Source of the DNA: Silurus meridionalis
Taxonomy: Eukaryota > Chordata > Actinopteri > Siluriformes > Siluridae
Assembly (NCBI RefSeq): GCF_014805685.1
Contig: NC_060907.1
Coordinates: forward strand, 5,740,992-5,804,991
DNA: 64,000 nucleotides
Reading direction: 5' to 3'
The notes under the pieces were generated by a model, which was not told where the DNA came from, ran no database searches, and saw only the letters and a list, made by a program, of their open reading frames with translations. How positions within the stretch are numbered: the first letter of the stretch is position 1; each line of letters opens with the position of its first letter. Both the position numbers and the translations under genes were made by a program. This document shows positions 51,341 to 59,712 of the stretch, in pieces.

Positions 51341-52092
51341 GATGATACTGTATGATAGATAGATAGCTAGATAGATAGATAAACAGACAGGTATTAGTTT
51401 TGGGGAAGGTGAATATCTGAATGTTGGAGAATCTTGCTACAATTAATACTAAATAAATTTTGGGGTCTTGTTTTTTTTTGTCCTGTTCAAGCTACACTAG
51501 AAATATTTCACGTTTTTCACGTAGTTTCATGTTTCAGGGTGGAGTTTGCCTTTACAACAAGCAAACAAATAAACAAAACAAACATGCAAACGTAAACACG
51601 AAGGGGGGGGGGTTAAAATCACTTATTTTCTTAGTTTGACATAAAGACAAGATTTTATATCTGGACGTTTTGAGGCTGAATATGTTTACACGTCATATCT
51701 ACGCTAACCTGTACACGCCACGTTAACCCGAACGCTCCCGTGCTCTTTATTAAACCCGACAGGGGCAATCAATGATGAGTTTTTTACCATAAATATCGTG
51801 ATGTTTGCTGTCAGGAGTTGAATATGTCCGCCGTGAACATGCTAAGCGTCATTAACGTGGGCCACATCACGACACGGCTAATAAGGGGAGGGGGGACACA
51901 CACGCGAAACACGTCTCCTACGTGCAAACCTGAACATGATTTTATTATAAAACACTTTTGATTCAGTAACAGATATAAGAGAAGAGTGTTAAACAGTAAT
52001 AACAGCGCTAGCAGGTCATGCTAGCCTGCTCGGGTTATGCTAGCTGTTAGCAACGGACGAATTCATTTTCGCAGCGCGCGCTCACTTACCAT
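38247..52092 (-). CDS. ppp3r1: Calcineurin subunit B type 1
   Basis: Ca2+-binding regulatory subunit of the phosphatase calcineurin; it works with the catalytic A subunit in NFAT signalling and many neuronal pathways. Six exons: 52092-52090 (ATG only), 46783-46744 ([13 protein letters not shown]), 41329-41153, 40358-40299, 38835-38651 and 38294-38247. Junction phases fit and give exactly 170 residues, the human length, and every stretch I compared with my memory of the human protein agreed. Gly2 follows the start Met, the N-myristoylation site. EF-hands: 31-42 ([12 protein letters not shown]), 63-74 ([12 protein letters not shown]), then [12 protein letters not shown] near 100 and [12 protein letters not shown] near 141. 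The C-terminus is [10 protein letters not shown]. The start ATG is followed directly by gtaagtgag; the 40-bp second exon is easily missed by ORF finders. Introns hold a Tc1-like transposon, MITEs and many microsatellites. Confidence 0.97.
38360..38413. repeat. (AT)n microsatellite in last ppp3r1 intron
   Basis: About 26 AT units within 65 bp of the last exon's splice acceptor. Confidence 0.95.
38918..40110. mobile_element. Older Tc1-derived element split by a Tc1-like insertion
   Basis: Left half 38918-38960 (attagtaaagtcaggtactg, atgtaggtgatgtgaggagg) and right half about 40035-40110 (gtcatgctggaacaggtttg) are successive parts of the family at 29455, in the same orientation. The transposon at 38961-40026 lies between them. 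A nested insertion is the simplest reading. Confidence 0.6.
38961..40026 (-). mobile_element. Degenerate Tc1-like transposon, nearly full length
   Basis: Read on the minus strand, the order is that of a fish Tc1-like transposase: the gtgattggaacacctg-type 5' end (lost terminus), the start region near 39900, the gtgtaaaacacgcccccactg block, and finally cctttgggatgaattagagc (the [15 protein letters not shown] catalytic Glu region, near 39205). It ends aagttcatttgcatgtgaag. Frameshifts and stops throughout; about 1.05 kb. Both outer terminal repeats are missing or eroded. It lies in the ppp3r1 intron between exons 4 and 5. Confidence 0.8.
40462..40905 (-). mobile_element. Tc1-derived non-autonomous element
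   Basis: The left end tttacggacaaaagtattgg aacacctga and right end aggtgtccacaaacttttgt ccatata form a clear inverted pair of about 27 bp. The core carries tctccacaaaatttagtgga. The best-ended copy in the window, about 440 bp, in a ppp3r1 intron. Confidence 0.7.
41832..41859 (-). other. ppp3r1: Candidate alternative first coding exon of ppp3r1
   Basis: On the minus strand, ATG at 41859-41857 begins MAAATRQEA and stops in phase 1 at a good donor (gcag|gtaagatc). Joined to the exon at 41329 it would give [17 protein letters not shown] and then normal calcineurin B. It would lack Gly2 and therefore N-myristoylation. Just upstream (41905-41925) is gggggcgggga, a GC box, consistent with a second promoter. 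No transcript evidence; chance cannot be excluded. Confidence 0.4.
41900..41930 (-). promoter_or_regulatory. ppp3r1: GC box of possible internal ppp3r1 promoter
   Basis: tgtgggggcggggactcggt on the minus strand, about 50 bases upstream of the alternative ATG; an SP1-type site. 41930-42400 has no other feature. Confidence 0.35.
42408..43004. mobile_element. MITE with taccgtaatttccggactat ends
   Basis: The left end taccgtaatttccggactat and right end atagtccgaaaaatacggta are inverted repeats of 20 bp with one or two mismatches. The internal words gccgcacctgtctat and gcggcttatag belong to a very common fish MITE. About 597 bp, no transposase. It lies in a ppp3r1 intron. Confidence 0.85.
43054..43072 (+). 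promoter_or_regulatory. CTCF-like motif
   Basis: gcgctgcagggggcgctcaa contains the ctgcagggggcgct core typical of CTCF sites. Position in a ppp3r1 intron. Motif only. Confidence 0.3.
43398..44047. repeat. (GT)n, (AT)n and (AC)n microsatellite cluster
   Basis: (GT)n at 43407-43461, A run then (AT)n at 43496-43567, (AC)n at 43978-44047. The minus ORFs of repeating IY/TH residues are artefacts. Confidence 0.95.
44130..44280 (-). mobile_element. Tc1-derived element fragment
   Basis: gacaaaagtattggtacacc at the left end, then gacccaaacctgttccagca and tgacaatgcccc. Truncated at the right. Confidence 0.6.
44403..44572. repeat. Compound repeat: GT/CG runs with three tatcctcatgcatgacttta units
   Basis: The 20-bp block tatcctcatgcatgacttta occurs three times (near 44430, 44470 and 44536). 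The copies are separated by alternating purine-pyrimidine runs including gcgcgcgcacgcgcg and gcgcgtgcgcgtgcg. Confidence 0.9.
44940..45320. repeat. Purine-rich (GA/GACAGA) tract
   Basis: About 380 bases of agagagacaga wording in a ppp3r1 intron. The Leu/Ser/Phe ORFs on the other strand are artefacts. Confidence 0.9.
45440..45902. repeat. CA-rich and (CT)n(CA)n tracts
   Basis: Interrupted CA runs at 45446-45500 and 45568-45597; (CT)n at 45818-45840 running into (CA)n to 45902. 45903-46743 is intron; its 155-codon minus ORF shows no domain. Confidence 0.9.
47340..47700. repeat. Purine-rich tract and (CT)n
   Basis: gagaaagagaaaaaaagagg-type sequence at 47370-47580, then (CT)n at 47670-47692. 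First ppp3r1 intron. 47700-48650 shows nothing recognisable apart from AT-rich homopolymers. Confidence 0.85.
48660..48970. repeat. Minisatellite, ~24-bp unit
   Basis: Repeats of gtggagacgagcgcgtgagg and variants from about 48780 to 48966, preceded by looser gtgagtgtgtgcgggtggag units. GC-rich compared with the surrounding intron. Confidence 0.85.
49299..50491. repeat. (AC)n microsatellites with unique intron between
   Basis: AC tracts at 49299-49349 and 50442-50491. The bases between show no exon or repeat I recognise. Confidence 0.9.
50934..51390. repeat. Interrupted (GATA)n/(GACA)n array
   Basis: Five or six GATA blocks (50936, 51004, 51135, 51232, 51305, 51355) are separated by a spacer, gatgatactgtatgata or shorter variants. 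The block plus spacer is therefore itself repeated. Confidence 0.93.
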
Positions 52093-52350
52093 TTTGTCGC
52101 GAGGTTTGTCTTCGGGTTTTCTTTTTCTTGTTATAATAATTTATTATTATTATTATTATTTTACCCAATGTTTTGCCCCTACAGGATCGAGAACAGAACG
52201 CTTAGCCCCCCTCCGGAGTGGTGGTGTTGTGGACAGACTCGGACTGCAGTGAAGATTCGGGCAGCAGCAACAACCGCAGCGCAGAAACAGGAGGCGCGGC
52301 TTCAGGGGGAGGAGGAGGGGGGTGGGGGTACTCTACATCCGGGGATTCTC
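52093..52350 (-). promoter_or_regulatory. ppp3r1: ppp3r1 5' UTR and promoter region
   Basis: CpG- and GC-rich stretch upstream (minus strand) of the ATG at 52092, including ccccctgaagccgcgcctcc. Close to the ATG sits an (AAT)n run (52140-52163) that would be inside the 5' UTR unless spliced out. The transcription start is not determined. Confidence 0.55.
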
Positions 52351-52467
52351 ACACTCTTACTCACATACTACCCTACTACTGAGTGCGCATGTCTGAATAC
52401 AGGGTGCAGCCCCGGTTACCATGGATACCGAACTAGTAGAGTACTAACGTAGGGCTTAGTGTGGAAG

Positions 52468-52545
<78 letters not shown>

Positions 52546-52552
52546 CTAGTAA

Positions 52553-52604
<52 letters not shown>

Positions 52605-52620
52605 ATGAAATAGTATAATC

Positions 52621-52672
<52 letters not shown>

Positions 52673-52693
52673 GTCTGTCTGTTTGTCAATCTT

Positions 52694-52725
<32 letters not shown>

Positions 52726-52761
52726 GATAGATAGATAGATAGATAGAGGATGATACTGTAT

Positions 52762-52834
<73 letters not shown>

Positions 52835-53835
52835 CAGTGTGTATGTGTTCTTCTCTGTGTATTTCCTCTTGTATTTTCACTCTGGTGAACTGTATCACCC
52901 AGTACAGTATATATAATAAAAAAGCAGAGCCTTTTGAAGCACTGTGGTGCTTTATCTTACAAAAGAATCCACATTGTCTGCTTTTTAAACAGAAAATGAA
53001 ACAGATACATATGGAGCGATATACAGAGCATCACACAAACACCAATATGATCAAACCAGTAAGCAGTAACTGGAATAATAGGACATTCTGAGGAGGTATA
53101 AACAACACTCTGCCCAGATGTGGATGGTAACACGGCTGTTTAATCACCGAAAAAATCTTTCTCATGGCCTCCTGTTAAAAAAAGATCAATAGTGTTATTT
53201 TGTGACCGTGTCCATGAGTTAAATCATCTGATTATGTCAGATAAATGATCATTTGAAGTGTGCCTGCCATGTAATGAAGGAACATGTTCACCATGGCAAC
53301 CAAACACCTTCAAACTTATATACCTCAATAACTGAGATTACTGGAAAGCCGTGATCGAGTGTGAAAACACAACATGAACTGGTCCTATTACTTACATGGC
53401 ATAAACGCAACTAAACAACCCGAAAAATCAATACAGCAAAATATTCCTTCATACAATACAACATTATATATTTCACCAGTGAGTAGTTTGGAATAAATAT
53501 GTGATATATGATAAGACAGCACCATTTTTTGAGCCCTGCTCTGTTTTATTTCAGTGAGAATACCAGAGGAACTGCATGACATTGACGGCCAGGTCAGGAA
53601 CCATAACGGGGCAGGGAACGTATGGCGTATCGGTGTACAAGATCAAGAACCTTTTCTTTCTTTTGTCGTCGTCAGAGTGATGTAGGTCATGTCACACCAT
53701 CTTGTCCTTTCTGACACTTTCTGATATTGTGAGCCAAATGTTAATATGCAAATCAGCTCATTATATTGGATCAATAACACTACCATTGTTGGTGTTGAGA
53801 TTTAGTTGTTGATTTAAATTCTTGCTGCATTATAA

Positions 53836-53924
<89 letters not shown>
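52468..53924. repeat. (ATCT)n and (GATA)n arrays
   Basis: ATCT at 52468-52544, 52552-52604 and 52618-52672, then inverted GATA at 52694-52745 and 52766-52833: the strand of the repeat flips within 25 bp. A further GATA array sits at 53836-53924. 52834-53835 is unique intergenic DNA with no exon. Confidence 0.93.
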
Positions 53925-53939
53925 CCCTTTCACAGAGCA

Positions 53940-54900
53940 TGTGTGTCACATAATTAAATGGCTGGACGATGGAAGAAAGACATATCAGACCTCCTCCTAC
54001 AGCAGTTTTTACCCTCTGCTATCAATCCAAGTGGCCACTATATTAGATATTCCTGGACCTTTGTTCATTCATGCAATTTGCCCAGCAAGTAATTATGCCA
54101 GAGGTGTTGAATCCTTTGACAGGTAGCCACACCGTATTTTAAATGGACTATCAGGTGTGGCTCTTGATTGGCTGGAATAAAAACCTGCACCCACATCAGA
54201 TATTTGTGGAAAAGATTGGACACCCCTGAATTAGAAGATCTGGAGCATCAGATGAAGAATTCTTTTTATAAATTAGAATCTGGGATGTTCACATGCACCA
54301 CAAAATGGTGCAAAACACAAAAAACATCCGCTGGTGCCGGTTCAAGGTGACAAGAAATTACCAGGATTAACTGTGTAGACAACATGATAAAACCTGAATG
54401 CAGGTAGACTACAAAGGTAGAAGATCACAACCGGTTCCATTCATGCCTGCCAAGACCAGGAATCTGATGCTGCAATGAGAGATGTGCATCACAATATTAG
54501 TTTCTTGCTTTTTTTTCGTTGTGCCGAAATCAAGATAAAACGTTTGTTATGTCGAGAAAATCGTGATCACGAGAAAACAAGAAAGGAAAAAAAACATTTC
54601 ACGCATGGCCTCTTTGGACTTCCGTAGAGATCAGACTGAGGGCGGAAAAAAAGTCCAGTCCTTGTAAATATCTGACTCACATGCTCTGTAAGTGCCAAAT
54701 TTAATAATAATCTCATTCCAGATGAGTCGAGAGGATTAAAACAAAAAATATATATATATAAACTAAATACACAATTCAGTATCCAGATGTGCTTGTGAGA
54801 TGTGCTAGACATTTTGGGTTTCATAATCAAACCTCCCTCGCCTCTATTAACCTGTGAAGCAATTTCTGCTGTAATGCCGTACATTTTACGAAGTATTGTT
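53940..54900. other. Intergenic DNA with probable old repeats
   Basis: aaacctgcacccacatcaga and agattggacacccctgaatt suggest an old dispersed repeat (about 53940-54360). gagaaaatcgtgatcacgag at 54555 matches the MITE at 34940. No gene recognised. Confidence 0.4.
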
Positions 54901-55242
54901 CTAAGTAAGTTCTACATTATATCAATGATAATAGGTATGATCACTAATGGTCACTAATGGCTAACTTGGATATGTCTAATCAAAGAATCTGCATAACCCC
55001 CCCAACCCCCCAGTCTAAAACTGTTCAGGAAACAAATAACGATATGTGTAACATGCACATAAGAGGCCAAAATCAACAAAAAATAAATCATATCGATTTC
55101 CACAGGTTCCTTCCTCTTTGCTAGCTCACAGAAGTTGAAGAGAGCTAGCCATGCTAACACGTGCCCGTCGTCTTGAATCGATTATTACAGAGTACGCAAA
55201 CTGCCCAGCCACGGTTACGGGTCACGCAGAGTCGCCGTGCCG

Positions 55243-56315
55243 TTACTGGAAGAGCTCCTTGTTGATCCACATCAGGCTGCGCGTCTCGTTGGGTTTCACT
55301 TCGTACTCGATGCAGCTGAACTTGTTGCCGAACTGGCAGTGCTCACGCTTGTAGTAGTTGTAGTACTTCACCTGCCACACCGTCTCGAAGACGCCGGCCT
55401 CCTTGAACTGAGACAGAATAGAATTTGGGGTCAGGTTTGAAAAGCAAGAGCTGATTGTTTTGGGGTTAGTTTACCTCCACCTTTCCACGACCGACCACAT
55501 CGATGTGGAAATCGTCCAAAAACAACCGTAAACGTTCAAAATCTAATTAAACAGGTTAGTGTTACAAATTAATGCAGTTCTATATTCATATATTGATTGG
55601 ACCTAAAAAAGAGGAGGTCAGAAATTGCAGAAATTGAAGGAGCTTTTCATCGGGACTGATGAGGACGGGTGGGATTAGAAATTTTGAAACCGTGCAAGTA
55701 GGAGGTTTTGAAGATGGAAATATCTCCCGTGCTCAGATATCGAATTCATTAAAGGAGTCTCCAGCGTCAGCGAATCGTAGCCCTCGGTAGCCTCGAGTGC
55801 AGAAACTGATTTACGTTGCCATAGCGACCGACCTCCCTGAGGACGTCAGCATTATTAGCAATGAAACCAGAGTGGGTGTTTCTATGGTGTCCAATGGCCG
55901 ATTGATAAGATTGAAGCTGCCTCTTGGTTCGATTAAGTAGAAATAAATAAAAATAACTTAATGCTTATTTAGGATCAAAATTCATGTGAATATGACACAA
56001 ACGAATACAAAAAATTGTCGATTTTAATAAACGTGAAAGGGTAAAAAAACAAAGAAATCACACAAATACTCATAAAAAGGTGAACATCTTCTACATTTAC
56101 TTTTTTCAGCCACTTTGATAGTGTTTAAGATGTAAGACAATAAAACCATTATTGTTATATGATGTACAACATTTACAAAGTGATAAAAAAAGAAAGTAAA
56201 TATGAAAAATATGAATGTTGCAGCCCTACGTGTGTTGAATGTGTCCAGATTTAGATGAAGGCTACATCTGTAGGACTCAATAGGTTTGGTATTTACGGTA
56301 AAACCTGGATTCTCG

Positions 56316-56349
<34 letters not shown>

Positions 56350-57151
56350 CACCACTTTCTATGCACCTGTAATAAGCTCTGTTTTTGGTTTACCTGTATG
56401 GAGGCCTGGACAGGTTGTCTATCTCCACTTTTGGTGTGAGGAACACCTTCAGTGTCATAAAACCCATGGTATTTTGCCGACTCTTCATCTTTGGACTGCT
56501 GCTCCAGATCAAAGCTTTTTCCGCCGATCCCCATAGTGCTGAAAACAACAAACAAACAAACAAACAAACAAATGTACATTTGTGTTGGGGATTTGCTTCT
56601 GTTTTCATGATTTTTATTTGAAAGTAGAAGGTAAACGGGGATCTATTGCACCAGGCCTTGATTTCATAATTGGTTAATTAATTGATTAATTAATTTATTA
56701 CATTATTCATGATTTTTGCGGTTGGAATAAAGATCAAAAAAGAAACAAAACCGGACAGTATGTATCTTTAAAGTATCCACATCCGCATCCATGGACATCC
56801 GCATCCATGTCTCTGTGGACATCTAGAAGAATCAGGTGCACCGAGCACCAGACCCTCACCCTCACCCTCACCCTCCGGCGCGTTATTACACACATCATAA
56901 CCCCATTCATCCCCGGTAAATAAATAAACAAGTAAATAAAATAATGCTGAGCGGTGGTGCGGTGACACCTACACGGGCTCGACGCTCCCCGGTTTGATCA
57001 CCACCTCGATCTTATATTTGGAGCCCGTCAGCAGTTTGATGGTTCGCGTCTGTCCGAACCGCGACCCGTCCGCTTTAAAGAACACCGGGCCGTCGTTCGG
57101 CTCCATCTTCAACGACACGCAGATGTTAATCAACGCTGGAACGTCGGCCAT
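55243..57151 (-). CDS. cnrip1: CB1 cannabinoid receptor-interacting protein 1
   Basis: Small cytoplasmic protein that binds the C-terminal tail of the CB1 cannabinoid receptor and modulates its signalling. Three exons: 57151-56973 ([20 protein letters not shown] ... [12 protein letters not shown]), 56538-56394 ([20 protein letters not shown] ... [12 protein letters not shown]) and 55407-55243 ([20 protein letters not shown] ... MWINKELFQ). Phases 2 and 0 fit and give 162 residues (human 164). Key family stretches are seen: [54 protein letters not shown]. The exon 1 donor is gtaggt, just after an in-frame gtgtag that would otherwise stop translation. Whether it is the fish a or b copy is not settled; QQSKDEES and [14 protein letters not shown] look like what I recall of cnrip1a. 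Confidence 0.96.
56320..56350. repeat. (AC)n microsatellite beside cnrip1 exon 2
   Basis: About 15 AC units 45 bp from the exon 2 donor. Confidence 0.9.
56849..56876 (-). promoter_or_regulatory. cnrip1: Potential G-quadruplex in cnrip1 intron 1
   Basis: On the minus strand (the transcript strand) four GGG runs each separated by TGA: gggtgagggtgagggtgagg. It sits about 100 bases after the exon 1 donor. The motif is seen; folding is inferred. Confidence 0.4.
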
Positions 57152-57300
57152 GATGGAGACACCAGGAATAATACTAATAACGGGCCTGTGCGCGCTCCCT
57201 GCGCTCCCTGCGTGTAAATGGATGGTGGAAGAGCCCAGCCAGGGTTGCCAGATCCGCCAGATCTACCCACATTACCCTATTTTAACCAAACCAAGGCTGA
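57152..57300 (-). promoter_or_regulatory. cnrip1: cnrip1 promoter/5' UTR region
   Basis: GC-richer DNA directly upstream of the cnrip1 ATG, with ctgtgcgcgctccctgcgct on the plus strand. No TATA box is obvious. The start site is not determined. Confidence 0.35.
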
Positions 57301-57569
57301 AACATGAACACTCAAAAGTAGCCCGAAACCTAGACCACCCAAAAAAGTCCATCAAAACAAAACCCATGTCCTCCAAACAAAATCCCTTGGCGTTTTAGTC
57401 TGTGTGCATATATCTAATATTATAATATCTATAATATCTAATAATAATAATTATAATAATATAATATCTAATACTGTTTTTTTGTATGATTGTTGGTATG
57501 GTTGTAGTGTTATATGTTTTTATGGGCCATGTGTCCTTTAAAAACTGTAATATATAAAAATATATATAA

Positions 57570-58437
57570 TCAAAACCAGCCCTCAAGACTATGTTCAATA
57601 AAAGGCAGCCTCCAAACAAGACACATGTCCAATCAAAACCAGCCATCAAGCAAGACACGTCTAATAAAAAAACAAACCCCAAACAAGACCCATGTCCAAA
57701 TAAAACTAAACCCCAAACAAGACCCATGTCCAATTAAAAATAAACCCAAAACAAGACCCATGTCCAATTAAAACTAAACTCCAAACAAGACCCATGTCCA
57801 ATTAAAACTAAACCCAAAGCAAGACCCATGTCCAATTAAAACTAAACTCCAAAGAAGACCCATGTCCAATTAAAACTAAACCCCAAACAAGACCCATGTC
57901 CAATAAAACTAAACCCCAAACAAGACCCATGTCCAATTAAAATAAACCCAAAACAAGACCCATGTCCAAATAAAACTAAACCCCAAACAAGACCCATGTC
58001 CAATTAAAACTAAATTCTAATCAAGACCCAATTAAAACTAAACCCCAAACAAGACCCATGTCCATTAAAAACTAAACCCAAAGCAAGACCCATGTCCAAT
58101 TAAAACTAAACTCCAAACAAGACCCATGTCTAATTAAAACTAAACCCCAAACAAGACCCATGTTTAATTAAAACCAAACCCGAAACAAGACCCATGTCCA
58201 ATTAAAAATAAACCCAAAACAAAACCCATGTCCAATTAAAACTAAATTCTTATCAAGACCCAATTAAAACTAAACCCCAAACAAGACCCATGTCCAATTA
58301 AAACTAAACCCAAAGAAAGACCCATGTCCAATTGAAACTAAACTCCAAACAAGACCCATGTCCAATTAAAACTAAACTCCAATCAAGACACATGTCCAAT
58401 TAAAACTAAATTCTAATCAAGACCCAATTAAAACTAT
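57570..58437. repeat. Minisatellite array, 34-bp unit
   Basis: About 25 units of aaaccccaaacaagacccat + gtccaattaaaact, 34 bp, with a shorter variant (tctaatcaagacccaatt) recurring at three places as part of a higher-order pattern. It lies between cnrip1 and fbxo48. Confidence 0.95.
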
Positions 58438-58869
58438 GTATGATGTGTAATTCAGGTTAAACGTTTTACTGTAAAAGGCTGAAAAGGGATAAATATACAT
58501 TTCTTTCACCAAAATGTATAATTAAACGTATTAGTAAAATAGTAACCAGAACGCAAATACGTTGACACGTTACGTTGGACCTCAATAAAAAAAATTTAAA
58601 TAAAAAACATCCTTATCAATAACAGAAAATGTGTACCACGTAGTCGGGATTTGACAAGGACTTGGCAACCCGATTGCTGGCCGCTCCCAGGAAGCTGCAC
58701 CGGTAGAACAGTTCCCAAAAATAAGATACAGACACATGACTAATCCCTGAAATCCCTAAAATTATAAACCACTAGACCACCAGGGAACCTATAAAATGTA
58801 AAGCCTATACCCTTAAAATATAAAATGTAAAGTCTACACCCTTAAAATATAAAATTTAAAGTCTATACT

Positions 58870-58874
<5 letters not shown>

Positions 58875-58949
<75 letters not shown>
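58875..58949. repeat. (AT)n microsatellite
   Basis: About 37 AT units. 58438-58870 and 58950-59480 are AT-rich and carry no recognised exon. Confidence 0.95.
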
Positions 58950-58961
<12 letters not shown>

Positions 58962-59712
58962 TTGTGTAATGTAATGTCTATACTCTTCACTGATTTATTT
59001 CTATGAAGCCGTATTGTGAAAACAACCGCTGTCAAAAGCACAATAGAAATAAAAAATAATTGAAACAAACAAAATAAATAAATAATTGGACAATTCATGA
59101 CAATTTGCATTTAATTAGGTCTGAATATTGATCTGGTATAATAATTAGCAATTTTACCCAAAACTGACACATGGCACACACCGCAATGTTTGTTCTCGAA
59201 AAGAAAGCAAAACAAACAAACAAAAAAAAAACATTAAATAAAGTTAATTATTTTTAATTTAATGAACATACAGCACACCGTATTGTGTGGGTAAATGTGT
59301 GTTTTTTTCTTGTAGACACAGAAATATGAGATTACATTCAACAGATTTGTAAGATTTAATTACAGTAATATATTACATTTTTGAAAAAACATGTTAATAA
59401 TAATGATATTAGTTGTGATAACAGTACATAAAAAACCTTTACAAATATATTTTTACTGCATTTAGTTATTAAAACGGTGTAAATGTGCATTCCATTTTAA
59501 GTCTTTGATTTACAGCTCCATCGGTCCTTTCGGATAATTTTCCCACAATAAATGCGAGTCTGTCCCTCATGAACTGCATGAACACGGTCGTTTCTCCAGG
59601 CAGCATCTGACACTCGAGACATCCAGTGTTTTTCTAACACAGAGGAGACTGCCTTAAAAATGTCATTAAAAAGAGAAAAAGTAAGTTCTTCAGACATCAT
59701 CGTCATCGCTGT

